This document shows positions 26,213 to 35,271 of a stretch of DNA of 61,832 bases, one piece after another. The position numbers and the translations under genes were made by a program. Origin of the DNA: JACQXM01 sp964569425 (GTDB lineage Bacteria; Planctomycetota; Phycisphaerae; UBA1845); NCBI GenBank assembly GCA_964569425.1, contig CAZMVD010000011.1, forward strand, positions 1 through 61,832. Direction: 5' to 3'. Positions within the stretch are counted from its first letter, which is position 1, and the number at the start of each line of letters is the position of its first letter. The notes under the pieces were generated by a model. It was not told the origin of the DNA. It was given only the letters and a program-made list of their open reading frames with translations, and searched no databases.

Positions 26213-26821
26213 TCAAGCCTTTGCGGCCTGTTCCGTCCGACGGCGGACGTTGATCCACACCACAGCGACCAGCCCGCCCAGGAAGTTGAAGACCAGATCC
26301 CACAGGGTGTTCTCGTAGCCGCCCACGCCGGTTTCGGGCATGGTCAGCACGGCGAGAAACTCGATGATTTCGTTGAGCGCGCCGAAGCCCGAGCCCATCA
26401 AGAGCACCAGAAACGACAGCGTACGCCAGTTTTCGACCGGTTCGCGCAGGTAGGGCCGCAGCAGATGAAACGCCACCAGCGTGGCCACGCCGAAGCCGAA
26501 ACAATGGACCATGTGATCGTAGCGCAGAATCTCATGCGCCGGCCAGATGGGCAGCAAGACCACGCTGTAGAGCACGCCGTCGCCGACGCGGAGGTTGCCC
26601 CCGGCCATGTGCAGCAATCCCCAGATGGTCAGCCCCCAGAGGATCGGCGGATCGAAGCGCAAGCGGTGCTGTTTCCAGACGATCAGCCCGCCGACGACGA
26701 GAATGACAAGCACGTAGAGCAGGAACTCGTAATTGCGTCCGGAAAGGGCGACGGCGGTAAACGCCGGGACATACACGAGGTTAGCGAAGAGGATGGGTCG
26801 CTCGCGGCGGGTCAAGGCCAT
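26213..26821 (-). CDS. DUF2238 (YjdF-like) membrane protein
   Basis: 202 aa with six or more membrane segments. Conserved polar patterns in membrane regions are visible: RYDHMVHCFGFG, GFGALNEIIEFL and NTLWDLVFNFLGG. These match the DUF2238/YjdF family of unknown function. The start MALTRRERP is preferred over an 80-codon N-terminal extension that looks non-coding. It is divergent from the polyamine operon. Confidence 0.75.
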   Translation of the reverse strand: MALTRRERPILFANLVYVPAFTAVALSGRNYEFLLYVLVILVVGGLIVWKQHRLRFDPPILWGLTIWGLLHMAGGNLRVGDGVLYSVVLLPIWPAHEILRYDHMVHCFGFGVATLVAFHLLRPYLREPVENWRTLSFLVLLMGSGFGALNEIIEFLAVLTMPETGVGGYENTLWDLVFNFLGGLVAVVWINVRRRTEQAAKA

Positions 26822-27023
26822 GAGCGGATTCTGTTCAAAGCAGGAGTCAACGCAAGCCCTACTGGGCCGGAACCGCGCCGTCGAAATCACGCGCTGCCCG
26901 GCCGCGCCCTCCGAGAACGATTCCTGCCGCGGACCGCGCGGATGGCGCAGGCATCGGAGCGCCGCGTGGGCCGCCGCGGCGGAAAGTCGCTCGACCTCAG
27001 GTTGTGAAATCTCGCGCCGGGCG

Positions 27024-27051
27024 TTGACAACCGCGGCGGAATGCCTACGTT
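27024..27051 (+). promoter_or_regulatory. Possible promoter of the polyamine operon
   Basis: A perfect TTGACA (27024-27029) followed after 16 bp by TACGTT (27046-27051, three to four of six consensus bases). It would start transcription near 27058, about 50 nt before the decarboxylase gene. The -10 box is weak, so this is only a candidate. Confidence 0.35.
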
Positions 27052-27111
27052 GTCCGCGCAATAAGAGGCGGCGCGAGTCGTTTCCCCGTTTGGGTGATCC
27101 AGCGAGTTCTC

Positions 27112-27690
27112 ATGACAGCCGAAGGAGACGCATTCTTGCAAGGAAACTTCGTTCCCAGCCAGATGTTTTTCACCAAGGGTACCGGCAAGCATCGCCACAA
27201 CCTGCAATCCTTTGAAGAAGCGCTGCGCGACGCGGGCATCGCGGCGTTCAACCTGGTGCGCGTCAGCAGCATCTACCCGCCGAAGTGCAAGATCATCACC
27301 CGCGAAAAGGGCCTCAAGATTCTGACGCCCGGGCAGATCGTGTTCTGCGTCATGGCCGACTCGCGCACCAGCGAGCCCAACCGCCTGGCGTGTGCGGGCA
27401 TCGGTCTGGCGCTGCCTTCCAATAAGTCGCAGCACGGGTACATCTCGGAGCACCACGGCTTCGGCATGACCCAGAAGGCGTGTAGCGACTACGTGGAGGA
27501 CATGGCCGCGTCCATGCTCGCCACCACGCAGGGCATCGACCTCGACCCCGACAAGGCCTACAACGAGCGGCGCGACATTTACCGCTCCGAAGGGCTGGTG
27601 GTCAGCACGCGTGCCGTGGTGCAGACGGTGGAGGGCGACAAGAACGGTTTGTGGACCACCGCCGTGGCCGCGGTGGTGTTCATCGTCTAG
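27112..27690 (+). CDS. pdaD: Pyruvoyl-dependent arginine decarboxylase
   Basis: 192 aa. Arginine to agmatine plus CO2. The self-cleavage site is clear in NLVRVSSIYPP: cleavage between Ser52 and Ser53 would make the pyruvoyl group on the larger chain, the same position as in the archaeal enzyme. SQMFFTKGTGKHRHNLQSFE near the N-terminus and SEHHGFG are also typical. First gene of a three-gene polyamine operon; the next begins four bases after its stop. ATG at 27112 was preferred; an in-frame GTG lies at 27094. Confidence 0.92.
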   Translation: MTAEGDAFLQGNFVPSQMFFTKGTGKHRHNLQSFEEALRDAGIAAFNLVRVSSIYPPKCKIITREKGLKILTPGQIVFCVMADSRTSEPNRLACAGIGLALPSNKSQHGYISEHHGFGMTQKACSDYVEDMAASMLATTQGIDLDPDKAYNERRDIYRSEGLVVSTRAVVQTVEGDKNGLWTTAVAAVVFIV

Positions 27691-27694
27691 CGTC

Positions 27695-28828
27695 ATGCAT
27701 CCGCACCAGCCACACCACGAGGATTGCCCGAAACGCAAGGATCTGTTGGGGGGCCGGTCCATCGAGCCGATGCGCCTGGCGGGCAACGAGAACGTCGCCG
27801 ACTTTCTCGACCACGTTTTTTCCGGCAGCGGGTTCAACGGGCGGCGTCTGGGCGAGGGGGCCCGGCTCTACGCGCACATGCTCAACGAAGGGGCGACCGT
27901 CGCGCTGACGGTGGCGGGGGCGATGACGCCCATCGGCATGAGCGGCGCGTTCATCTCGCTGATCGAACGCGGCTTCGTCGACTTCATGATCGCCACGGGG
28001 GCGAACCTGTACCACGATCTGCACCGCGCATTCGACATGCCCATGGTGCAGGGCAGCCCGGACGTGGACGACAACGCCTTGGCCGACGAGGGCGTGGCGC
28101 GAATTTATGACGTGTACATCGGCGAAGAAGAGACGCTGATGGCCACCGACAACGTGGTGCTGCGCGCGTTGCAGGGCTTTGACACGACGAAGCCCTTCTC
28201 CACCGCCGCGCTGCACCACCACCTGGGCCGGCGGATCGCGGAGTTTGCGCCGCATCCGGAGCGTTCGCTGCTGGCGACGGCCGCGAAGTACGACGTGCCC
28301 ATTTACACGTCGTCGCCGGGGGATTCGTCGATCGGCATGAACCTGATTGTGCCGCAGCTCTTCGGTCGCGACGTGAACTTGAGCCCGGTGCTGGACGTGA
28401 TCGAGACGGCGGCGCTGGTGCGCGACGCGGAGTCCAACGGCGTGGTGGAGATCGGCGGCGGATCGCCCAAGAATTTCTACTTGCAGACGCAGCCGACGCT
28501 GCACCAGATTTTGATGGACCGCTCCAAGGGGGGGCACGATTATTTTCTGCAACTTACCACCGACGCGCCGCACTGGGGCGGGCTTTCCGGGGCGACGCCG
28601 GGCGAAGCGCGAAGCTGGGGCAAGATCAAGGACGCGTTCAAGAACAACGTGGTCGTGTATTCGTGCGCCTCGATCACCTTTCCGCTGATTGCGCAATACG
28701 TGCTCATTCGTGCCAAGCCGCGCCCGCACCGCCGGCTGTTCACCCGGCTTGAGCAAATCGTGGCCGAGCTGCGCGAGACGGCGCGAACCAACCCGGAACT
28801 GAAAAAGCAGGTACCCGGATTGAGCTGA
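27695..28828 (+). CDS. Deoxyhypusine-synthase-like enzyme (SpeY-type)
   Basis: 377 aa. Features of the deoxyhypusine synthase family: GATVALTVAGAMTPIGMSG, VDFMIATGANLYHDLH, TSSPGDSSIGMN, and VEIGGGSPKNF with Lys259 at the position of the enzyme-imine lysine. Bacteria lack eIF5A, and bacterial homologues studied so far act on free polyamines, for example making homospermidine from spermidine and putrescine. Its place between an arginine decarboxylase and an agmatinase supports a polyamine role. The exact product is not predictable from sequence. Confidence 0.85.
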   Translation: MHPHQPHHEDCPKRKDLLGGRSIEPMRLAGNENVADFLDHVFSGSGFNGRRLGEGARLYAHMLNEGATVALTVAGAMTPIGMSGAFISLIERGFVDFMIATGANLYHDLHRAFDMPMVQGSPDVDDNALADEGVARIYDVYIGEEETLMATDNVVLRALQGFDTTKPFSTAALHHHLGRRIAEFAPHPERSLLATAAKYDVPIYTSSPGDSSIGMNLIVPQLFGRDVNLSPVLDVIETAALVRDAESNGVVEIGGGSPKNFYLQTQPTLHQILMDRSKGGHDYFLQLTTDAPHWGGLSGATPGEARSWGKIKDAFKNNVVVYSCASITFPLIAQYVLIRAKPRPHRRLFTRLEQIVAELRETARTNPELKKQVPGLS

Positions 28829-28941
28829 ACGCTTCCGGGGTGATGTGTTGAGACGGGCTCGTCGGCGGGTCGGGGTTCCTCAGGAAACACTCTTCAGGCC
28901 GCTGGGTAAGCCGGCTCCAGACAAAGGACTTAACATTCGCT

Positions 28942-29811
28942 ATGGCCAACGTGCCCGACAACTTCCTCGGCCTGCCCGCGCGGTACAGCGGCTACGATCG
29001 GGCGCGCTTCGCCGTGCTGCCCATTCCCTACGACTCGACCACCTCCTTTCAGGCGGGCACGCGCGAAGGGCCCGCGGCGATCATCGCTGCGTCGCAACAG
29101 GTGGAGTTGTTTGACGACGAACTGGAGGGAGAGTTTTTCGCAGCCGGGGTGGCCACGCTCGACCCGCTGGCGCCGCACATGGCCGGGCCGCGGGCGATGC
29201 ACGACGAGATCTTCGCTGCGGCGCGGCGCGTGGTGCGTGACGGCAAGTTTCTGTTCGGCCTGGGCGGCGAGCACAGCATCACCTCGGCGCTGGTTCGCGC
29301 GGTGATGACCCGCCACAAGAAGCTCTCGGTGCTGCAGATCGACGCGCACCTCGACCTGCGCAACGAATACGAGGGCACGCCCTATTCGCACGCCAGCGTG
29401 ATGCGCCGCATTCGCGATCTGGGTTGCCCGATCGTGCCGGTCGGCATCCGAAACATCAGCCGCGAGGAGCACGGCTTCGTCAAGAAGGCGAGCATTAACG
29501 TCGTTACCGCCCGCCAGTGCCACCTGGACGACGACTGGGTCGATCGTGTGCTCGACGGACTGGGCGACACGGTGTACGTCACCATCGACATCGACGGCTT
29601 CGACCCCGCCTACGCCCCCGGCACCGGCACGCCGGAACCCGGCGGGCTGGACTGGTATCAGGTCACCGGCCTGCTGCAGCTGGTCGCGGCGGAGAAGAAC
29701 GTGGTCGGCGCCGATATCGTGGAAGTGCTTCCCATCCCCGGGCAGCGCGTCACCGAGTTTCTGGCGGCGCGGCTGGCCTACAAACTCATCGCCTACGTCC
29801 AGCAGAAGTAG
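28942..29811 (+). CDS. speB: Agmatinase (ureohydrolase family)
   Basis: 289 aa. Agmatine to putrescine and urea. Binuclear manganese ligands are all present: GGEHS (His111), DAHLD (Asp134, His136, Asp138) and DIDGFDP (Asp216, Asp218). The C-terminal ADIVEVLP also fits. It completes the route arginine, agmatine, putrescine with the decarboxylase upstream. A gap of 113 nt separates it from the preceding gene. Arginase or another ureohydrolase is possible but the neighbours argue for agmatine. Confidence 0.9.
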   Translation: MANVPDNFLGLPARYSGYDRARFAVLPIPYDSTTSFQAGTREGPAAIIAASQQVELFDDELEGEFFAAGVATLDPLAPHMAGPRAMHDEIFAAARRVVRDGKFLFGLGGEHSITSALVRAVMTRHKKLSVLQIDAHLDLRNEYEGTPYSHASVMRRIRDLGCPIVPVGIRNISREEHGFVKKASINVVTARQCHLDDDWVDRVLDGLGDTVYVTIDIDGFDPAYAPGTGTPEPGGLDWYQVTGLLQLVAAEKNVVGADIVEVLPIPGQRVTEFLAARLAYKLIAYVQQK

Positions 29812-29828
29812 CCGAGGCGCGCCCAGGA

Positions 29829-31187
29829 CTACCCGCGCCGGCCGATCATGCGCTCCAGACATTCAAAGTAGTCGGGAAATGTCTTCGCACAGCACTCAGG
29901 ATGGTTGATCGCCACGCCCGCGACGCGCAGCCCGACCAGCGCGAAGCTCATGGCCATGCGATGGTCGTCGTAGGTGTCGATGGTCGCGGGAACGACGTCG
30001 GGCGGCGGGCGGATGGCGAGCCCGTCGAGCGATTCGTCCACCTCGGCACCGAGCTTGCGCAGCTCGCAGGCCAGGGCCGACAGGCGGTCCGACTCCTTGA
30101 TCCGCAGGTGGGCGACGTTGCGAATGACCGTCGGTCCGGCGGCGAACAGCGCGGTCACCGCCAGGGTCGGCACCGCGTCGGGCATGTCGCTCAAGTCCAC
30201 GTCGATGCCGACCAGTTTGCCCGGCGCGGGGCCGATGACCGTCAGTCGCGTGGCCGCGCGTTCCACGCGACAGCCCATTCGTTCGAGAACGTCAACGAAC
30301 GCTACGTCGCCCTGGCGGCACCGGGTGCCGAGCCCCGCGACCGCCACCCGCCCGCCGGCGATGGCCGCGGCGGCGAGAAAATAACCGGCGTGCGTGGCGT
30401 CCGGCTCGATGGTCAGCGTGGCCGCCTCGTATCGCTGCGGCGCCGGCACGATAAACTGTGCCACGATCCTGTCACCGCGTCGCGGGGCGTCGTCGGGCGG
30501 CGCGGCCCGGTACTGTTCGATCACGCCCGCACCGAAACGCTCCATGATCGCACAGGTCAGCGACAGAAAGGGACGACTGACCAGCGGCCCGGTGACTTCC
30601 AGCAACAGGTCGCGCCGCGCGCAGGGCGCGGCCAGCAGCAGCGCGCTGATCCATTGGCTGGAGGCCGGGGCGTGCAGTGCGACGTGCCCGCCCTCGAGCC
30701 CGCTCGCGTGCAGCGCCAATGGGGGAAATCCTTCCTCGCCGAGATACGCAACGCCCGCGCCCTGGGCGCGGAGCAGGTCCACCAGCCCGTCGATGGGCCG
30801 TTGACGCATACGCGGTGTGCCGTCCAGTTCAAACCGTCCCTGGCCCAGCGCGACCAAGGCCGTGCAGAAGCGCAGCGTGGTGCCGGAGTTGCCGCAGAAC
30901 AGGTGCGCCTCACCTTGCGGCAGGTGTCCGCCGCAGCCGGTGATTTCGATTTGCGCCGCCGGTTCGTCGACAGTGACGGCCACGCCCAGGGCGCGCAGCG
31001 CGTCGACCATCAGCCGCGTATCTTCGGCGATGAGGGCATGGTTCAGCAGGCTGACGCCGTCCGCCAATGCGGCGCACATCAGGGCGCGGTTGGTGATGCT
31101 CTTGGAACCCGGCAGGGTCACGACGGCATCAAGCGGTTCGTGGGTCGGTCGGCATAAGTAGGGCGGCATGGTGGATGAGATTGTCAT
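29829..31187 (-). CDS. aroA: 3-phosphoshikimate 1-carboxyvinyltransferase (EPSP synthase)
   Basis: 452 aa. Sixth step of the shikimate pathway, joining phosphoenolpyruvate to shikimate-3-phosphate. Motifs: LPGSKSITNRAL (residues 25-36), FCGNSGTTLRF, RQRPIDGLVDLL, ASSQWISALLLAAP, LRIKESDRL and YDDHRMAMSFAL. The phosphoenolpyruvate loop reads GNSGTTLRF, closer to the Bacillus-type GNSGTT form than to the enterobacterial GNAGTAMRP. It is convergent with speB, the stop codons being only about 20 nt apart. Confidence 0.95.
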   Translation of the reverse strand: MTISSTMPPYLCRPTHEPLDAVVTLPGSKSITNRALMCAALADGVSLLNHALIAEDTRLMVDALRALGVAVTVDEPAAQIEITGCGGHLPQGEAHLFCGNSGTTLRFCTALVALGQGRFELDGTPRMRQRPIDGLVDLLRAQGAGVAYLGEEGFPPLALHASGLEGGHVALHAPASSQWISALLLAAPCARRDLLLEVTGPLVSRPFLSLTCAIMERFGAGVIEQYRAAPPDDAPRRGDRIVAQFIVPAPQRYEAATLTIEPDATHAGYFLAAAAIAGGRVAVAGLGTRCRQGDVAFVDVLERMGCRVERAATRLTVIGPAPGKLVGIDVDLSDMPDAVPTLAVTALFAAGPTVIRNVAHLRIKESDRLSALACELRKLGAEVDESLDGLAIRPPPDVVPATIDTYDDHRMAMSFALVGLRVAGVAINHPECCAKTFPDYFECLERMIGRRG

Positions 31188-31274
31188 GGCGATCGTCGGC
31201 GCGTCAAACCGCGCGCCCCTGCCGGTTGCGCGCCTTGCGGGCGCGCGTGGGTTTTGCGTTAGCGGAAGGGCGGT

Positions 31275-31988
31275 TCAGCGTCCTGCGGGCGTGCAAGTAC
31301 CGGTGGGGTTCAGGAAGACCTCGAAGGTCTCCACCCCAATCGTGGAGGCGGAATGGGTAGTGTCGGGCGGCTTTCTCCGCGGCGCCCGGTCGCGTGCGGC
31401 AGGCGGAGCCTGCAGCGCCGGGGCGGACCGGTACGATGCGGGAGTCACCGTCGGGTCCGCCAGTGGAAACCCCAGCGAGCCGCGCGTGTAAGCGCGCCCG
31501 GCCGACTGTATGGCCGCCAGTTCCGAAACGTGGAAGATCAGGCGGTCGCGCAGGTCACGCAGATCCTCGTAGAACCGCTCGAGCAGCACCTGGTCGCGAT
31601 CGCGTTCCTCCCGCAGCACGCCCGCGACGGCGGTCTGCGCCTCGAATCGGGCTTCGAGAACCCCCGAAGCGCCGCGCTGCTCGTTCAGCAGGCGAAGCAG
31701 ATGGTCGGAGCGTTCGCGGCCCTGATACAGCGCCACGCCGGCCACGGTAATCGCCGAGCCGGAAAGCGTTACCCCGGCGAGCACGGCGATCCACGCTGTT
31801 CGCCGCGCGCGGCGCGCGTCCGCCTCCAGCACGCGACGCACGGTCGTCAGCGTTCCCGCCGTGAGGGCGGTCATGCGCGCTTCGTGCTCCTTCTCGGCCG
31901 CCGCGGATCGGGCGATGTCCGCGAGGTGGCGCAACGCCCCCTGCGCGTGATCCTCTGTCTCGGTGAAGTGTCGCAAAGTTTTTCCCAT
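31275..31988 (-). CDS. Single-pass membrane protein with coiled coil, unknown
   Basis: 237 aa. A helical N-terminal part (DHAQGALRHLADIARSAAAEKEHEARM), one transmembrane segment around residues 70-90 (TAWIAVLAGVTLSGSAITVAG), then a coiled coil (EARFEAQTAVAGVLREERDRDQVLLERFYEDLRD split over residues ~110-150), and a disordered Pro/Ala-rich tail. No family recognised. It lies 87 nt upstream of aroA on the same strand. Confidence 0.5.
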   Translation of the reverse strand: MGKTLRHFTETEDHAQGALRHLADIARSAAAEKEHEARMTALTAGTLTTVRRVLEADARRARRTAWIAVLAGVTLSGSAITVAGVALYQGRERSDHLLRLLNEQRGASGVLEARFEAQTAVAGVLREERDRDQVLLERFYEDLRDLRDRLIFHVSELAAIQSAGRAYTRGSLGFPLADPTVTPASYRSAPALQAPPAARDRAPRRKPPDTTHSASTIGVETFEVFLNPTGTCTPAGR

Positions 31989-32796
31989 GACAATTGTCTG
32001 GCACTCATCCGGACGCCGCTGCCGCGGCCTGCCCAACGTGATTATACCACCGCGCCGCGCTTTGCCGAAGGCGGCGACGGGCATGCCGATCGGTTTTTTG
32101 GGGAAAGTCAAAATGGTTGACGGCGCGCACCGCGAAGCGTTCCGACCCACCTTGCCAATGCGGCAATTCCTGCGCGTTTTGGGGTCCGCGCCGCGCACGT
32201 GTATCGCGCCGGGACCGGTGGGGTGGGCGTCACCGGCGCCGTGTGGCGCCGCCGTGGACCCGCGGCGCTTGCGTCCGGCGTCAGCCCCAAATGCCATGAC
32301 GTGGCACTTGCCGGCGCGCGGCTGATCCGCACGACGCGGGCGAAGCCGCGGCAATTCCGACGGCGCGCAAGCCCGCCGGCATCCGACGAAGGGTTCGTCC
32401 GCTTCGGGGGCGCCGGGTGCGGCAGAAAAGGGCTGACGCCCCCGCCGGTCGGTCTCCACTGTAACCGACGCCGGTCCGTGCCGATCAGGCCTGTGACCGG
32501 GCACATTCTCGGACGCTTGACCGGGGCGCCAAACCGGCGGTTGTCATTCTTCGGCCCATATTGGAGTGTTGCTATTCGGTGCCCGATGTTGAATTGCCGG
32601 AATGTACTTGTAAGCCGGCCGCGCTTCATCCGGATGGTGGAGCCGCGGTGGCGGTTGCCCGCGCGCCGTCGCGTGCCATCGGGTCTGCTTTTCCGGTCTG
32701 CCGCTACCCGCGGCGGATGGCGGCCCTGGGCGGTCGTCGCAGTCGTCTGGTGTATGACTCCGGACATTCGATCCCTATTCTAAGGAGAAGTCAGTG
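31989..32796. other. Long intergenic region (0.8 kb), no supported gene
   Basis: Open frames occur on both strands but their translations are Arg/Pro-rich and low in hydrophobic residues, as expected of non-coding GC-rich DNA. A TTGACC at 32518-32523 could be a -35 box, but no matching -10 is evident. The 3' end holds AAGGAG (32782-32787), the ribosome-binding site of the next gene. A long leader or a small RNA could be here but I cannot show one. Confidence 0.45.
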
Positions 32797-34293
32797 ATGA
32801 AACGCGGACAGGTCATGGTGGCAGCATTGTCTATGGTGCTGATGGGCGCCGGGTGCGCAACCAGCAAGTGCGGCAAGAAGTGCAACGAACCGTGCGACAA
32901 GAAGGTTTCGGTCCGGTTCGTCGTTCCCAGCGGCGACATGCAGTATGCCCAGTCGCGGAGCACCGCAACCCAGGGCCGGCTGGTCGGCGACATGTCGACG
33001 GGCGGTTTCGAGTCGTACCAGCAGTGGACCGCCACCGGCGAAACCAATCCGCAGCACGTGGTGCTGTGGGGCGGGCAGTTCAATGGGCATGACGTGACCT
33101 ACACGGCCGCCCCGCTGACGCCGGGCGCCTACATGTTCGGGCTGTTCGATCAGAATCGCGGCACGATCTACCAGGGCTGGATCGGCGTGAACAACGGCGG
33201 CGACGACGTGCTCAGCACGCTCACCCAGTGGCGCGACACGGTTCGCGAGCAGCAGTCGTGGCTCGGCTTCGAGTATCAGATCGAAGGCAAGTTCGCCAGC
33301 CGCAAGTCCAGCGATTTCCGCCAGTACAGCCGCCAGCTCAAGAGCCTGGAGCGCCTGGAAAGCCGCATCAACTCGGCCATCGCCGACGAAATGCGCGACC
33401 GCGCCCGCCAGGCGCGCCAGTTCGGCGAGATCTTCGGCCAGGCCGAAGTGCTGCTCATTCCGGGACAGGCCGAATACTTCCATCCCTGCACGCAGCCGAC
33501 CTTCACCGACAACGAACTCAACAACATCCGCAACGGCAAGCCGCTCACCAAGGTGGTCATGGTGGCTGATTACGGCAACACCATGGCCAAGCTCATGCGC
33601 GTGCAGAGCCTGCGCGACGAGTTCGTTCGCTGCCGCATGATCCTCGCCGAAGAGTGCAAGCGGCTGGAGAACCGCCACCACTTCCTGACCGTGACCGACC
33701 ACCTGTACAACCATGGTCGCAAGTTCGTGGAAAACGAGCGCGCCCTTCAGAAGGCCCGCGGCGCCATCGCCAAGTTCGACCACCAGATCGGCGAGCAGCG
33801 CCGCCACGTGCATGCGCTGATGTTCGTCGCCGGCCTGTTCGATCCCGATCAGACCAACGACGCGTTCCAGCAGGAAGTTCGCACCCTGCGTCGCGAGCGC
33901 ATGGTCCTCCAGGAACAGCAGAAGCAGATCGAGCTTCGCTTCGGCCAGACCAACGAGGCCAACTTCCGTCGCGTGAACCTGGAGCGCGAGCGCCAGGAAA
34001 CCATCGCGTCCATCGAGAATCTCGACAGCCAGATCGGGCGCATCGGCGAAGCGCGCATGGCGCTGGCCAAGCTGCACGAGACGACCGGCGTGATCCATCG
34101 CAACGGCCCGGCCAAGGTCATGGTGACCAGCCTGTTTGACGACGGCATTCCCGCCTATCTGGCGAATGCCATCGAAAACGAGTCGCTGATGACCGTCCGG
34201 CTCGAAACCGCGGACGGCAAGTTCACGCCGCCGACGAGCGACGTGGCCGAGAACACCATGAGGCGCGCCATCACGGTCTCCACGCGCGACTAA
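32797..34293 (+). CDS. Lipoprotein with long coiled coil, function unknown
   Basis: 498 aa. Signal peptide with lipobox (SMVLMGAGCATSKCGKKCNEPC), giving four Cys in the first part of the mature protein. A beta-rich domain follows (GGFESYQQWTATGE ... PGAYMFGLFDQNRGTIYQGW, ~residues 65-135), then a mainly helical, charge-rich remainder up to ~430. The start ATG lies 9 nt after AAGGAG; a GTG one codon earlier is possible. Codon use is strongly GC-ending and the gene is followed by two stable hairpins, suggesting a well expressed, singly transcribed structural protein. No homologue recognised. Confidence 0.7.
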   Translation: MKRGQVMVAALSMVLMGAGCATSKCGKKCNEPCDKKVSVRFVVPSGDMQYAQSRSTATQGRLVGDMSTGGFESYQQWTATGETNPQHVVLWGGQFNGHDVTYTAAPLTPGAYMFGLFDQNRGTIYQGWIGVNNGGDDVLSTLTQWRDTVREQQSWLGFEYQIEGKFASRKSSDFRQYSRQLKSLERLESRINSAIADEMRDRARQARQFGEIFGQAEVLLIPGQAEYFHPCTQPTFTDNELNNIRNGKPLTKVVMVADYGNTMAKLMRVQSLRDEFVRCRMILAEECKRLENRHHFLTVTDHLYNHGRKFVENERALQKARGAIAKFDHQIGEQRRHVHALMFVAGLFDPDQTNDAFQQEVRTLRRERMVLQEQQKQIELRFGQTNEANFRRVNLERERQETIASIENLDSQIGRIGEARMALAKLHETTGVIHRNGPAKVMVTSLFDDGIPAYLANAIENESLMTVRLETADGKFTPPTSDVAENTMRRAITVSTRD

Positions 34294-34320
34294 GGGTGGT
34301 TTCTCCCTGATCTTTCGGGT

Positions 34321-34349
34321 GCCGCCGCCGGTGATCGACCGGCGGCGGC
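34321..34349 (+). terminator. Strong GC hairpin after the lipoprotein gene
   Basis: GCCGCCGCCGGT (34321-34332) pairs perfectly with ACCGGCGGCGGC (34338-34349) around a GATCG loop: a 12-bp stem 28 nt after the stop codon. No T-run follows, so it is either a Rho-independent-like barrier or an mRNA-stabilising hairpin. Confidence 0.5.
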
Positions 34350-34370
34350 GCCTGTCGCCTTGACGATTCG

Positions 34371-34410
34371 AAGACCCGCCGTGGAAAACCACGCGCGGGT
34401 CTTATTCTTG
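34371..34410 (+). terminator. Intrinsic-terminator-like hairpin
   Basis: AAGACCCGC CGTGG (34371-34384), loop AAAA, then CCACG C GCGGGTCTT (34389-34403): 14 paired bases with one bulge, followed by ATTCTTG. With the hairpin 20 nt upstream it forms a double terminator for the lipoprotein gene. Confidence 0.65.
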
Positions 34411-35271
34411 ATATCGTGCCCAGTGACGGGGGCGACTTGCTCGGGCTGATCAGGTGATGTTTCTTGATGAGCTCTCCGATCCTTCATATCACCCCTAAGG
34501 ATGAGCCCACGGCCGCGGTTTCCGGCCTTGTTCCGGCAGCAACGCAAGCTTCGCCCCCGATTTGTTGCGCTCGGCCGCCCAGATCTCGTTCAGCCAAGCC
34601 GCTCACGGCGGCGTCCTGAAGCCCAACGTCCCATCATCCCTGGTCAACTGCGCCTTCAGTACAATCACTGGCAGTTTGTAGTACATCAGTAATTATGCGT
34701 AGAATGCCCTGATCTGGTCGCCGGTCTTTGGAGCCCACATTGGCCAGCGCCGGAACACCGTCCGCAACTGGCGACCAACAAGAAATCTGATAAAGGTTTA
34801 TTTAATTATTCTATCAGAACAGCAGCAGATCGTATTTTCCGCGATTTCGATGTCACTTGATCGAACTTCAGTGCGACAGTATGATAATGGTGGATCGAGG
34901 GCTTGCGGGACCCGTGTTCCGTTGTACCCTTACTTTGACGATTGGTCGAGGCCTGATGGTGACAATAATGCGTCACCAAGAAACGGGTGTTTCGGCGCCG
35001 AACTCGATGCGGCCGGTTGCGGTGGAGCCAAATTCGCTCTCGGTTACTTACCTCCTCGATCGAGGCCCCTGCGGCACGGAAGCCGTTTTAGCGCTTTACT
35101 GTTTTGACTGAAATATGATTTCTTTTCGGGTTCTTTATCTGGCGCAGCTTACACGGCACCACTGGGACGTCGCGGTGCGTCCCCGAAACGAAAGCGGAGG
35201 CCGAGCGGGCCGCAAGTGGCGGAACGGTCGGATTCAAGTGCGGGCAGAGTCCCTTGTGAAGGAGTTTAGTC
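34411..35271. other. Long, locally AT-rich intergenic region (0.86 kb)
   Basis: No gene supported; short frames between 34850 and 35111 lack a start context. Positions 34780-34840 are clearly AT-richer than the rest of the window and contain TCTGATA (34786-34792) mirrored by TATCAGA (34812-34818). A TTGACT at 35104-35109 has no good -10 partner. The region ends with AAGGAG (35259-35264), the ribosome-binding site of the regulator gene. A small RNA, a regulatory region or a decayed gene are possible. Confidence 0.4.

Noticed and set aside
29517..31157. Plus-strand frame overlapping the end of speB and opposite aroA
   Set aside because: Antisense to the conserved EPSP synthase; Arg-rich without any domain.
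32108..32783. Overlapping open frames of ~200 codons on both strands in the 31989-32796 gap
   Set aside because: Both are Arg/Pro-rich with few hydrophobic residues and no ribosome-binding site; equal frames on both strands indicate chance openness.
34850..35111. Two short plus-strand frames (~85 codons) before the regulator
   Set aside because: Two overlapping frames of equal length, no ribosome-binding site, no recognisable sequence feature.
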